Origin: Streptomyces blattellae
GTDB taxonomy: Bacteria > Actinomycetota > Actinomycetes > Streptomycetales > Streptomycetaceae
Assembly (NCBI RefSeq): GCF_009709555.1
Contig: NZ_WJBG01000167.1
Coordinates: 62,001-126,000 of the forward strand
DNA length: 64,000 nucleotides
Direction: 5' to 3'
The notes beneath the pieces were generated by a model that did no database searches, had not been told where the DNA came from, and saw only the letters and a list, made by a program, of their open reading frames with translations. This document shows, one piece after another, positions 41,952 through 50,095 of the stretch (the stretch's first letter is position 1; each line of letters begins with the position of its first letter). Position numbers and translations under genes: made by a program.

Positions 41952-42779
41952 ATGGACACGCGACAGAGCCGCATATTCGGTACGAGCGTCAACTGGCTCA
42001 GGCGGCATTTCGTCGTCATCGCGGGACTGGTGACCCTCGGATATCTGCTGCTGCCGAACGTCGTCGTCACGGTGTTCTCCTTCAACAACCCGAAGGGGCG
42101 CTTCAACTACCAGTGGCAGGAGTTCTCCACCGACGCCTGGAAGGATCCGTGCGGTGTCGCCGACATGTGCGGCTCGCTGTCGGTCAGCCTGCAGATCGCG
42201 TTCTGGGCGACGCTCGGTGCCACCGTCCTCGGCACGATGATCGCCTTCGCGCTGGTCCGCTACCGGTTCCGCGCGCGGGGGGCGGTCAACTCGCTGATCT
42301 TCCTGCCGATGGCGATGCCCGAGGTCGTCATGGCGGCCTCGCTGCTCACCCTGTTCCTCAACCTGGGTGCGCAGTTGGGATTCTGGACGATCCTGATCGC
42401 GCACATCATGTTCTGCCTCAGCTTCGTCGTGACGGCCGTCAAGGCGCGCGTGATGTCGATGGACCCGAGGCTGGAGCAGGCGGCGCAGGATCTGTACGCC
42501 GGACCGTTCCAGACGTTCATCCGGGTCACCCTGCCGATCGCGGCCCCGGGAATCGCCGCGGGCGCCCTGCTCGCCTTCGCGCTCTCCTTCGACGATTTCA
42601 TCATCACCAATTTCAACGCGGGTTCGACCGTCACCTTCCCCATGTTCGTCTGGGGCTCGGCACAGCGCGGAACACCCGTCCAGATCAATGTCATCGGTAC
42701 GGCCATGTTCCTGGTCGCCGTCCTGCTCGTGCTGGCCTCCATGGTCGTCAGCAATCGCCGCAACAGGCACAAGGCATAA
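41952..42779 (+). CDS. potC: Polyamine ABC transporter permease PotC
   Basis: A 275-aa permease with six membrane helices. The EAA loop reads LEQAAQDLYAGPFQTFIRVTLPIAAPG, and ALSFDDFIITNFNAGS is a PotC hallmark. ATG 41952 follows the potB stop without a gap, so translation is coupled. Fifty bases separate it from the FAD oxidoreductase gene, which belongs to the same transcript by spacing and strand. Confidence 0.93.
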   Translation: MDTRQSRIFGTSVNWLRRHFVVIAGLVTLGYLLLPNVVVTVFSFNNPKGRFNYQWQEFSTDAWKDPCGVADMCGSLSVSLQIAFWATLGATVLGTMIAFALVRYRFRARGAVNSLIFLPMAMPEVVMAASLLTLFLNLGAQLGFWTILIAHIMFCLSFVVTAVKARVMSMDPRLEQAAQDLYAGPFQTFIRVTLPIAAPGIAAGALLAFALSFDDFIITNFNAGSTVTFPMFVWGSAQRGTPVQINVIGTAMFLVAVLLVLASMVVSNRRNRHKA

Positions 42780-42829
42780 CCGGAAACAACCAGAAGAAAC
42801 CAGAAAACCTCTGTGGGGAGTTGAAATTC

Positions 42830-44275
42830 ATGGCCCCAAGCGCCATGAGCCGTGGCAGTAACGGAACACATGGCAGTAACGGGATAGAGGCACTCTCTGA
42901 AGCCCAGCCGGTCTCGTACTGGCTGGACGACCCCGGCAGGCCCCGCCCGGAACCCGCCCTCACCGGCCCCGAGACCTGCGATCTGCTGGTCGTCGGCGGT
43001 GGCTACAGCGGACTGTGGACCGCGCTGATCGCCAAGGAGCGCGACCCGCAGCGGGATGTGGTGCTGGTGGAGGGCCGCGAGGCGGGCTGGGCCGCCTCGG
43101 GCCGTAACGGCGGCTTCTGCGCCGCCTCGATCACCCACGGCCTGGCCAACGGGCTCACCCGCTGGCCGGACGAGATCCACAAGCTTCAGCGACTGGGCGC
43201 CCGCAACCTCGACGAGATCGAGGCGGCGGTCGCGCGCTACTCCATCGACTGCGACTTCGAGCGCACCGGCGAGATCGACGTCGCCACCGAGACGTACCAG
43301 GCGCGGGAACTGCGCGACTGGTACGAGGAGACGGAGCGCCGGGGCCTCGCCGACGGCGTCGAGTTCCTGGACGCCGAAGCGGTACGGGAACAGGTCGACT
43401 CACCGACCTTCCGGGCGGGCCTCCACGACCGTCGAGGCGTCGCCATGCTCAACCCCGCCAAGCTCGCCTGGGGCCTGAAGCGCGCGTGCCTCGAACTCGG
43501 CGTGCGCGTCCACGAGCACACCCCCGCGCTCAGCCTGAAGCCGTACGGCGCCGGTATGGCCGTACGCACCCCCTACGGGTCGATCCGCGCCCGCAGCGTC
43601 GCGCTCGGCACCAACGTCTTCCCCAGCCTGGTCAAGCGGGTACGGGCGTACACCGTCCCGGTCTACGACTACGCGCTGATGACCGAACCGCTCACCACGG
43701 GCCAACTCGCCTCCATCGGCTGGCAGAACCGCCAGGGCCTCTCAGACTCGGCGAACCAGTTCCACTACTTCCGGCTCTCCGCCGACAACCGCATCCTCTG
43801 GGGCGGCTACGACGCCGTCTACCCGTACGGCGGCCGGGTGCGCGCCGAGTACGACGACCGCCCGGAGACGTACGCCAAGCTCGCCGGGCACTTCTTCACC
43901 TGCTTCCCGCAGCTGGAGGGCGTGCGCTTCACCCACGCGTGGGGCGGCGCGATCGACACCTGCTCGCGCTTCTCGGCGTTCTTCGGCACCGCGCACCGGG
44001 GGAAGGTGGCGTACGCGGCCGGGTTCACGGGCCTGGGCGTCGGCGCCACCCGCTTCGGTGCCGAGGTGATGCTGGACCTGCTGGCGGGGGAGCGGACGGA
44101 GCGCACGGAACTGGACATGGTGCGCGAGAAGCCGCTGCCGTTTCCGCCGGAGCCCTTCGCCTGGACCGGGATCGCGCTCACGAAGTGGTCGCTGGCCCGC
44201 GCCGACGCGCACGGCGGGCGGCGCAATCTGTGGCTGAGGACCATGGACAGGCTGGGGCTCGGCTTCGACAGCTGA
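42830..44275 (+). CDS. FAD-dependent amine oxidoreductase (gamma-glutamylputrescine oxidase-like)
   Basis: A 481-aa DAO-type flavoenzyme. The FAD Rossmann motif is LLVVGGGYSGLWTALIAKE; WAASGRNGGFCAASITHG is the second FAD contact seen in PuuB-like enzymes; AYAAGFTGLGVGATRFGAEVML closes the FAD domain. In the Puu pathway such enzymes oxidise gamma-glutamylputrescine to the aldehyde that the neighbouring dehydrogenase would use; direct putrescine oxidation is the alternative. ATG 42830 follows GGGGAG by nine bases; a longer frame upstream is a shadow of potC. Residues 5-14 carry a small GSNGTHGSNG duplication. Confidence 0.88.
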   Translation: MAPSAMSRGSNGTHGSNGIEALSEAQPVSYWLDDPGRPRPEPALTGPETCDLLVVGGGYSGLWTALIAKERDPQRDVVLVEGREAGWAASGRNGGFCAASITHGLANGLTRWPDEIHKLQRLGARNLDEIEAAVARYSIDCDFERTGEIDVATETYQARELRDWYEETERRGLADGVEFLDAEAVREQVDSPTFRAGLHDRRGVAMLNPAKLAWGLKRACLELGVRVHEHTPALSLKPYGAGMAVRTPYGSIRARSVALGTNVFPSLVKRVRAYTVPVYDYALMTEPLTTGQLASIGWQNRQGLSDSANQFHYFRLSADNRILWGGYDAVYPYGGRVRAEYDDRPETYAKLAGHFFTCFPQLEGVRFTHAWGGAIDTCSRFSAFFGTAHRGKVAYAAGFTGLGVGATRFGAEVMLDLLAGERTERTELDMVREKPLPFPPEPFAWTGIALTKWSLARADAHGGRRNLWLRTMDRLGLGFDS

Positions 44276-44423
44276 CCCGGGATCAGGCTGAGGGTCACAC
44301 GGGCGCAGTTGGATGTGACCCAGTTCACTCCAACAGGTTGAGCGAACCCGCGTAATGCCGCAGGGAGATCTCCCTCTCCCTCGTGACGCGATCCGCGTCG
44401 ACGAAAGACAGGGAGGTCATGTC
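44276..44423 (+). promoter_or_regulatory. Intergenic region with two inverted repeats
   Basis: GGGTCACA (44292-44299) pairs with TGTGACCC (44314-44321), a weak terminator for the pot operon. A perfect 14-bp palindrome, AGGGAGATCTCCCT (44362-44375), lies 48 bp before the next start and could be an operator. GGGAGG at 44411-44416 serves ATG 44424. Confidence 0.5.
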
Positions 44424-44873
44424 ATGACAGGGGCGAAGACGGCGGTCGAGTGGCTCGCGTCCGTCGCACCGGACCCCGAGGCCTGCCGCTGGGAGTGGGA
44501 GCGCAACCCCCTCGGGGTCGCGCTGCTCCCGGCCGGCAAAGCCTGGGACGTCCTGATCCTGCCGGGCGGACTCGGCTACCCCACCCTCGACGTACTGACC
44601 CGCATCCTCGACCGGCCCGGGCCCGTGCTGGCCGACTTCGGCGACGCCCGGATGGGCTTCTTCGTGCCACCGGGTACGGCCGCCCGCTGGCTCGGCACCG
44701 GCATCCGTACGGCCGGTGCGGGCACCTGGATCGTCGTGCCGTACCCGGGACGCGCCACCGGCGGAGTCCGCTGGCTGGTCCCACCGGACGGCTCCGGCAC
44801 CCTCACCGACCCGGCACTCCTCGAACTGGCCATGCACGAGGCCGCGGCGGGTCTGGCGGGCGGGGAACGCTGA
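44424..44873 (+). CDS. Conserved hypothetical protein (small prim-pol-N-like)
   Basis: A 149-aa protein starting MTGAKTAVEWLASVAPDPEACRWEWER. I do not recognise a catalytic motif. Its pattern (GVALLPAGKAWDVLILPGGLGYPTLDVLTRIL ... GPVLADFGDARMGFFVPPGTA) resembles the small proteins that Streptomyces annotations link to the N-terminal bifunctional primase/polymerase fold, but the acidic active-site residues are not evident, so a nucleic-acid role is unproven. ATG 44424 has GGGAGG upstream; the 69-base longer frame crosses a palindrome. It sits just after the pot operon with its own likely promoter. Confidence 0.6.
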   Translation: MTGAKTAVEWLASVAPDPEACRWEWERNPLGVALLPAGKAWDVLILPGGLGYPTLDVLTRILDRPGPVLADFGDARMGFFVPPGTAARWLGTGIRTAGAGTWIVVPYPGRATGGVRWLVPPDGSGTLTDPALLELAMHEAAAGLAGGER

Positions 44874-44890
44874 GCGCTCCGCTGACCGGG

Positions 44891-45017
44891 TCGATGTGCG
44901 GCTCCGCCGCGGGGCCGTGATGGGTCGCCGGTTGTCTGCGGCGCCGTCGTGGCTGGCCGCGTCCACGCGGCGGAGCCGCACATCGACACAGCCCCCGCGC
45001 CCTTTCGGGGCGCTGCC
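44891..45017. repeat. Large inverted-repeat element
   Basis: Perfect 21-bp arms, 44891-44911 (beginning TCGATGTGCGG) and 44966-44986 (ending CCGCACATCGA), enclose a 54-nt loop. A second small hairpin GCGCCC-TTTC-GGGGCGC follows at about 45001. This is a Streptomyces-type dispersed repeat located between two convergent genes and may also act as terminator. Confidence 0.7.
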
Positions 45018-45159
45018 GAACCGGTCTCGACCAAGCTGGCGGCGCTCCATCCTCCGATTCCCCGCCGCTCTCTCGTCGGCCGCCCGTGCGGCCTACGCGG
45101 ACTACGCAACGGTGGCTTTGGGTCCGGCCCCTCGCGGGACGGCAGGAACCCCCCTCAAC

Positions 45160-46056
45160 TCAACTGGGACCGCTACCCGAACTCCGGGTTCCAGCGGCCG
45201 TCCGGCCGCTGTTTCGGCCGGCACGCGGACGCACGCACAGCACGAACGCCGTCAGCAGCACCGTACCGAGGCACCAGCTGGCCACCACGTCCAGTGGCCA
45301 GTGGTAGCCGCGGCGGACCAGGCCGAAGCCGACGCCGGCGTTGACGGCGGCACAGCCGAGGACGAGGGTGCGGCGGGTCCGGGCCGTGCGGAGCCAGGGG
45401 AGGAGAAGCAGGGTCGCACAGCCGTAGGCGATGGCGGCGGTGGCCGTGTGGCCGGAGGGGTAGTAGCCGGTGGCGGGCGGCACGGCCGGGGTGCCCGGGC
45501 GGTCCGTCAGTTCCTTCAGCGGGACCACCAGGACCGGGACGAGCGCCATCGCGAAGGCCGCCGCGGTGGCCGGCAGCCACCAGCGGTCTGTACCACTGCG
45601 GCGGGCACGCCAGGCGGCGTATGCGGCGGCGACCGTGAACACCGGCACCGCGACCGGGACACCGCCCAGGTCGGCGAGGAGTTCGGAGAACCGGTCCGGG
45701 TGGACGAGGGCCCGGCTGACCCGCGCGTCGAGGCGCAGCAACGGGCCGTCGACGACGACCTGCCAGGTGATCAGCGCGAAGAGGAGGGCCGGAAGGCCGA
45801 GAAGGAGAAGGAGGGCTGGAAGGCCGAGAAGGAAGGAGGCCGGCCGCCCCGGAACAGGGGGGGTGGTTCCGGGGCGGCCGATCAGATCGGATGGTCGGCC
45901 GCCCCGGGGGGTTTGGGGCGGGCGACTGTCCGATCGGTGAGGAGATCCGGAGCCAGAGGCCCCGGTTGTGTGCGCGAGGGCACGACCAGGTCGAAGCTGG
46001 GGAGGCCCCGGCCTGTGGCCGCCCACAGTCCCCTGTGGACGGGGTGTATCTCTCAT
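45160..46056 (-). CDS. PAP2 family membrane phosphatase
   Basis: A 298-aa protein with the three phosphatase motifs: KxxxxxxRP in VPLKELTDRPG, PSGH in GYYPSGHTATA, and SRxxxxxHxxxD in GLVRRGYHWPLDVVASW (SR replaced by RR). Five or six membrane helices follow a 75-residue cytoplasmic N-terminus of low complexity. It probably dephosphorylates phosphatidic acid, undecaprenyl pyrophosphate or a related lipid. The ATG at 46056 has no strong ribosome site, and the true start may lie within the Pro/Arg-rich N-terminus. It is convergent with the hypothetical gene at 44424. Confidence 0.82.
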   Translation of the reverse strand: MRDTPRPQGTVGGHRPGPPQLRPGRALAHTTGASGSGSPHRSDSRPPQTPRGGRPSDLIGRPGTTPPVPGRPASFLLGLPALLLLLGLPALLFALITWQVVVDGPLLRLDARVSRALVHPDRFSELLADLGGVPVAVPVFTVAAAYAAWRARRSGTDRWWLPATAAAFAMALVPVLVVPLKELTDRPGTPAVPPATGYYPSGHTATAAIAYGCATLLLLPWLRTARTRRTLVLGCAAVNAGVGFGLVRRGYHWPLDVVASWCLGTVLLTAFVLCVRPRAGRNSGRTAAGTRSSGSGPS

Positions 46057-46154
46057 CTGGGTAGAACCTACGGCAGGGGGTGGGCGTACGACAGACGGAA
46101 TCGCGTCCCGTCATCCACCTCGCACACCTTCTTCACACGCTCTGACGGCCGGGC

Positions 46155-47489
46155 TCAGACCCGGGCGAAGGCCTGCTCGATGATGTCGAGGCCCTCGATC
46201 AGCAGATCCTCGCCGATGACGAGCGGGGGCAGGAAGCGCAGCACATTGCCGTAGGTGCCACAGGTCAGGACCAGCAGGCCTTCCTGGTGGCAGGCCTTGG
46301 CGAGCGCGGCGGTGGCCTCCGGGTTCGGCTCCTTGGTGGCGCGGTCCTTGACCAGCTCGATGGCGATCATGGCGCCACGGCCGCGCACGTCGCCGACGAT
46401 GTCGAACTTCTCGGCCATCGCCGACAGCCGGGGCTTCATCGTCGCCTCGATCGCCTTCGCCCTGGCGTTGAGGTCGAGCTCCTTCATGGTCTCGATCGAG
46501 CCGAGCGCACCGGCGCAGGCGACCGGGTTGCCGCCGTAGGTGCCGCCCAGGCCACCGGCGTGCGCGGCGTCCATGATCTCGGCGCGGCCGGTCACCGCGG
46601 CGAGCGGGAGACCGCCGGCGATCCCCTTCGCGGTCGTGATCAGGTCCGGAACGATGCCCTCGTCCTCGCAGGCGAACCACTGCCCGGTACGGCAGAAGCC
46701 GGACTGGATCTCGTCGGCGACGAAGACGATCCCGTTGTCGGCGGCGAACTTCCGCACGGCCGGCAGGAAGCCCTTCGCGGGCTCGATGAAACCGCCCTCG
46801 CCGAGCACCGGCTCGATGATGATCGCGGCGATGTTCTCCGCGCCGACCTGCTTGGACATCTGGTCGATGGCCTGCGCGGCGGCCTCCGGGCCCGCGTTGT
46901 CCGGGCCGGTCGGCCAGCGGTAGCCGTACGCCACCGGAACCCGGTACACCTCGGGTGCGAACGGCCCGAAGCCGTGCTTGTACGGCATGTTCTTCGCGGT
47001 CAGCGCCATCGTGAGGTTCGTACGGCCGTGGTAGCCGTGGTCGAAGACGACGACGGCCTGGCGCTTGGTGTACGCACGGGCGATCTTGACGGCGTTCTCG
47101 ACGGCCTCCGCGCCGGAGTTGAACAGCGCCGACTTCTTGGCGTGCTCGCCCGGCGTCAGCTCCGCCAGCGCCTCCGCGACCTCGACGTACCCCTCGTATG
47201 GCGTGACCATGAAACAGGTGTGGGTGAAGTCGGCGAGCTGCGCGGACGCCCGGCGTACGACGGCCTCGGCGGACGCGCCGACGGACGTCACGGCGATGCC
47301 CGACCCGAAGTCGATCAGCCGGTTGCCGTCGACGTCCTCGATGATCCCGCCGCCCGCCCGCGCGGTGAACACCGGCAGTACGGAACCCACGCCCTGCGCG
47401 ACCGCTGCGGTACGGCGGGCCTGCAGTTCCTGCGACTTCGGGCCGGGGATGGCGGTGACGACGCGGCGCTCCTGCGGGATTGCGGTCAT
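46155..47489 (-). CDS. gabT: 4-aminobutyrate aminotransferase
   Basis: A 444-aa class III aminotransferase that converts GABA and 2-oxoglutarate to succinate semialdehyde and glutamate. The PLP lysine is in LITTAKGIAGGLPLAAVTG, the ring Asp in FVADEIQSGFCRTG, the phosphate contact in LFNSGAEAVENAVKIARAYTKR. The overall sequence matches GabT better than the 18067 enzyme does. ATG 47489 follows AGGAG by six bases. Close PucR and aldehyde dehydrogenase genes fit GABA breakdown downstream of polyamine oxidation. It is divergent from the ATPase gene at 47818. Confidence 0.93.
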   Translation of the reverse strand: MTAIPQERRVVTAIPGPKSQELQARRTAAVAQGVGSVLPVFTARAGGGIIEDVDGNRLIDFGSGIAVTSVGASAEAVVRRASAQLADFTHTCFMVTPYEGYVEVAEALAELTPGEHAKKSALFNSGAEAVENAVKIARAYTKRQAVVVFDHGYHGRTNLTMALTAKNMPYKHGFGPFAPEVYRVPVAYGYRWPTGPDNAGPEAAAQAIDQMSKQVGAENIAAIIIEPVLGEGGFIEPAKGFLPAVRKFAADNGIVFVADEIQSGFCRTGQWFACEDEGIVPDLITTAKGIAGGLPLAAVTGRAEIMDAAHAGGLGGTYGGNPVACAGALGSIETMKELDLNARAKAIEATMKPRLSAMAEKFDIVGDVRGRGAMIAIELVKDRATKEPNPEATAALAKACHQEGLLVLTCGTYGNVLRFLPPLVIGEDLLIEGLDIIEQAFARV

Positions 47490-47817
47490 GAGGGGCTCCT
47501 GGGGTGGTGCGGACGCTTGGCGTTCTCTTCTTTCTCGCAGGCTAGGACCGGGGGCGGAGGGTGGGCATGCTCCATGTGGGCGTCGTCAGGGATTCCGGTT
47601 GTCCGCGGTGGACATAGCGACGCCGAGCGGGCGGGCGCCTGCGGGCCACGTACCGAGCGTCCCCGTTTCGTCCACCATGTGCGATATGAAGGGACGACGA
47701 TATCCGGAGCGCTTTGGTCCGCTCCGCGCGCCGGACGCCGCTCCTTGACGGGCAAACGCTGCCTGCCGGGGCGCCAGCGGTGAACTCCCCTTGCCGGGGC
47801 GTTAGATTGACTCGCTG
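47490..47817. promoter_or_regulatory. Divergent promoter region between gabT and the TraG-like ATPase gene
   Basis: No gene is seen in 328 bp. Direct copies of TGCCGGGGCG occur near 47763 and 47793. TTAGATT lies about 12 bp before ATG 47818, suitable as a -10 box for a leaderless transcript. A GATATGAAGGGACGACGATATC motif region near 47692 is weakly palindromic. Confidence 0.35.
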
Positions 47818-49977
47818 ATGGTGGACGGAACGGCTGCTCAGGGGGCAAGCGCGATGGACAGCGACGGGACGCAGGACGCGCGGGGTACGCATGCGAACCC
47901 TGTGCCGCGTCCAGCGGGACCGCCGGCCATGCCCGCGGTACCGCCGCGGCCGACGGAGGCACCCGGCGTGCCGCCACGGCCGGACGGCTCGGCGTTCCTG
48001 GCGTGGCTGCGGGCGCCCCGTCCGGAGGCGGCGCCCGGAGTGTGGCGGTTCGGGCATCGGCCGCGGCCGGACGAGGAGCCGGAGGTCATTCCGGGGCGGC
48101 AGCTGATCGGCGGGGCGTTGATCGCGTTCCTGGTCGGCTGGCTGATCTGGTCGTTGCTGTGGAACGGCTATCTCGGCGGCTGGTGGCTGCTGCCGCTCTA
48201 CGCGATGATCCCCGAGTCCTGGGTCGAACCGCACAGCTTCACCGCCGTCGTGGTCGTCTACGCCTACTACCTGGTGATCGCGCTGATCATCATGGTCGGC
48301 GTCGGCCGGCTCGGCCGCTGGGGCGATATCTGGCGCCGCTACGGCCCGCCCGCCTGGCGCCAGGCCTCCCGGGCGGACGAACGCCCGCCCGCCCCCGAAG
48401 AAGATCCCGCCGCCTGGCCCGCCGTGCGCGCCGCCGGTGCCGCCGACGCCGCCGAGCGGCTCGCCGCCGAGGCTCGGGGCGGGCTGATGCGGGACGTGGA
48501 CCACGCCCGGATCGCCCGTGCCTGGCAGGGGGTGCGCAGCGGTCGGCACAGCCTCGCGACCTTCACCGGTGCCGTACTGAAGGACGGCGCCGCCGCCTGT
48601 CTGCACCCTTCCGGGGCGCGCGATCTGCCGGCCCGGCTGGCCCGGCACGACCTCCTCACCGGACAGGTACGGCTCGGTACGACGGCCGACGACGCGCGCA
48701 ACCCGTACGCCTACCGGGGCACCGGCCTCGGCCTCGGCCCCGAGCTGCTCGGCACGTCCCTGCTGGCCGTCGGACCGGCGGGTTCCGGCAAGACCGGCAG
48801 TGTCGTCCGTCCGCTGGCCGAGTCGCTGTGCCTGCACGCGCTCGCCGGGCGGGCCGCGGTCGTCGTGGTCGGCGGGGCGGGCGCGGGGCTCGGCCCGGCC
48901 GACGCGTATGACGTCGTCGTACGGATCGGGAATCCGGAATCCGTGTACGACCTGGACCTGTACGGCGGGACCACGGACCCCGATGAGGCCGCGGCCGTGC
49001 TCGCCGAGGCGCTCGTCGGGGATCTGGCCGATCCGCATCCGGGCAGTGACAGCCGCCGGTCCACGACCGTGCTCGCGCAGCTGCTCGGGCCGTTCCGGGC
49101 GGTCCACGGGCGCTTCCCCTCCGTGCCGGAGCTGCGGCAGCTGCTCGACGGGGCGGCCGGTCCGCTGGACGCGCTGCGCCAGGGCCTCGCAGGCTCCGGT
49201 CAGGAGTCGATGCTGCGTGAACTGGACGCGCGGGCACGGCAGATGGGGCACCCGGGTGATGTGGGCGGGGTGCTCGCGGACCGGGTGGCGTTGCTGGACC
49301 GGCCGGCGTTCGCGGGGTTCTTCGACACGTCGGGTCAGTCGCGGCCGTTCTCGCTGAAGGCGCTCGACCATCCGGTGCGGGTGCGGATCGACCTGCCCGA
49401 GCGCGGGCACGCGGACGCCTCACGGATGCTGGCGCGGCTGGTGCTGGCGCAGTTCTCGGCGAGTGTGGCGGTGCGGGAGGACCGTTCGCTGTTCGCCTGT
49501 CTGATCCTGGACGACGCCTCGGGTGTCGTCACCCCGGAAGCCGTACGGGGGATTCAGCGGCTGCGGTCCGCTCATGCCGGAGTCGTCCTGACCCTGCGCA
49601 CCCTCGACGACGTACCGAGGCCGCTGCGCGGGCCGCTGCTCGGGGCCGCCGGCTGCCGGATGGCGCTGTCCGGGCTGACGCCGTGGGACGGGCAGGACTT
49701 CGCCGAGGTGTGGGGCAAGGAGTGGACCGAGGCGCGGGATGTGACCGACCGGCAGATCATCGCCGAGACCCCGGCCGGGAAGGCCCTGCACATGCTGCGG
49801 CGCGTGATCACCGGCAAGGCGCCGACCGCGCGGGCGGTGACCGTGCGGCAGGTTGAGCGGGAGCGGTGGTCGGCGTCCGAGCTGGCGCATGCGGTGCCGC
49901 CGGGGCATGCGGTGCTGTCCCTGACGTCCGTGCAGGGGGAGCATGCGCCGCCGCTGCTGGTGGACCTGCGGGGCTGA
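47818..49977 (+). CDS. Membrane-anchored P-loop ATPase, VirD4/TraG-HerA-like
   Basis: A 719-aa protein. A Pro-rich N-terminus is followed by two membrane segments (LIGGALIAFLVGWLIWSLLW and FTAVVVVYAYYLVIALIIMVG). A large cytoplasmic ATPase follows with Walker A GPAGSGKTGSVVRP near residue 320, Walker B LFACLILDDASG near 560, and a sensor-like region RSAHAGVVLTLRTLDDVPRPLRG. The architecture (two helices then a P-loop domain) is that of coupling-protein ATPases, but no relaxase or secretion gene is near. It may be a Streptomyces-specific pump or partition ATPase. ATG 47854 with AGGGGG upstream is an alternative start. Confidence 0.72.
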   Translation: MVDGTAAQGASAMDSDGTQDARGTHANPVPRPAGPPAMPAVPPRPTEAPGVPPRPDGSAFLAWLRAPRPEAAPGVWRFGHRPRPDEEPEVIPGRQLIGGALIAFLVGWLIWSLLWNGYLGGWWLLPLYAMIPESWVEPHSFTAVVVVYAYYLVIALIIMVGVGRLGRWGDIWRRYGPPAWRQASRADERPPAPEEDPAAWPAVRAAGAADAAERLAAEARGGLMRDVDHARIARAWQGVRSGRHSLATFTGAVLKDGAAACLHPSGARDLPARLARHDLLTGQVRLGTTADDARNPYAYRGTGLGLGPELLGTSLLAVGPAGSGKTGSVVRPLAESLCLHALAGRAAVVVVGGAGAGLGPADAYDVVVRIGNPESVYDLDLYGGTTDPDEAAAVLAEALVGDLADPHPGSDSRRSTTVLAQLLGPFRAVHGRFPSVPELRQLLDGAAGPLDALRQGLAGSGQESMLRELDARARQMGHPGDVGGVLADRVALLDRPAFAGFFDTSGQSRPFSLKALDHPVRVRIDLPERGHADASRMLARLVLAQFSASVAVREDRSLFACLILDDASGVVTPEAVRGIQRLRSAHAGVVLTLRTLDDVPRPLRGPLLGAAGCRMALSGLTPWDGQDFAEVWGKEWTEARDVTDRQIIAETPAGKALHMLRRVITGKAPTARAVTVRQVERERWSASELAHAVPPGHAVLSLTSVQGEHAPPLLVDLRG

Positions 49978-50054
49978 CAGCCGAACACGGGGGCGTGCGG
50001 CGACCGTACGGTGAGGCAGAATCGGCATAGGCCGTTCATACGCGGCGGCCAAAG

Positions 50055-50067
50055 GATCACAGTGATC
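50055..50067. promoter_or_regulatory. 13-bp palindrome before the PucR gene
   Basis: GATCAC-A-GTGATC, a perfect inverted repeat 28 bp before the start codon. It is a candidate autoregulatory site. Confidence 0.4.
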
Positions 50068-50095
50068 ACGGAACCATCACCGACCTGAAGGCTCC

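Noticed and set aside
42113..42829. An extension of the FAD oxidoreductase frame into potC.
   Set aside because: It is a shadow frame of potC; ATG 42830 has GGGGAG and the expected N-terminus.
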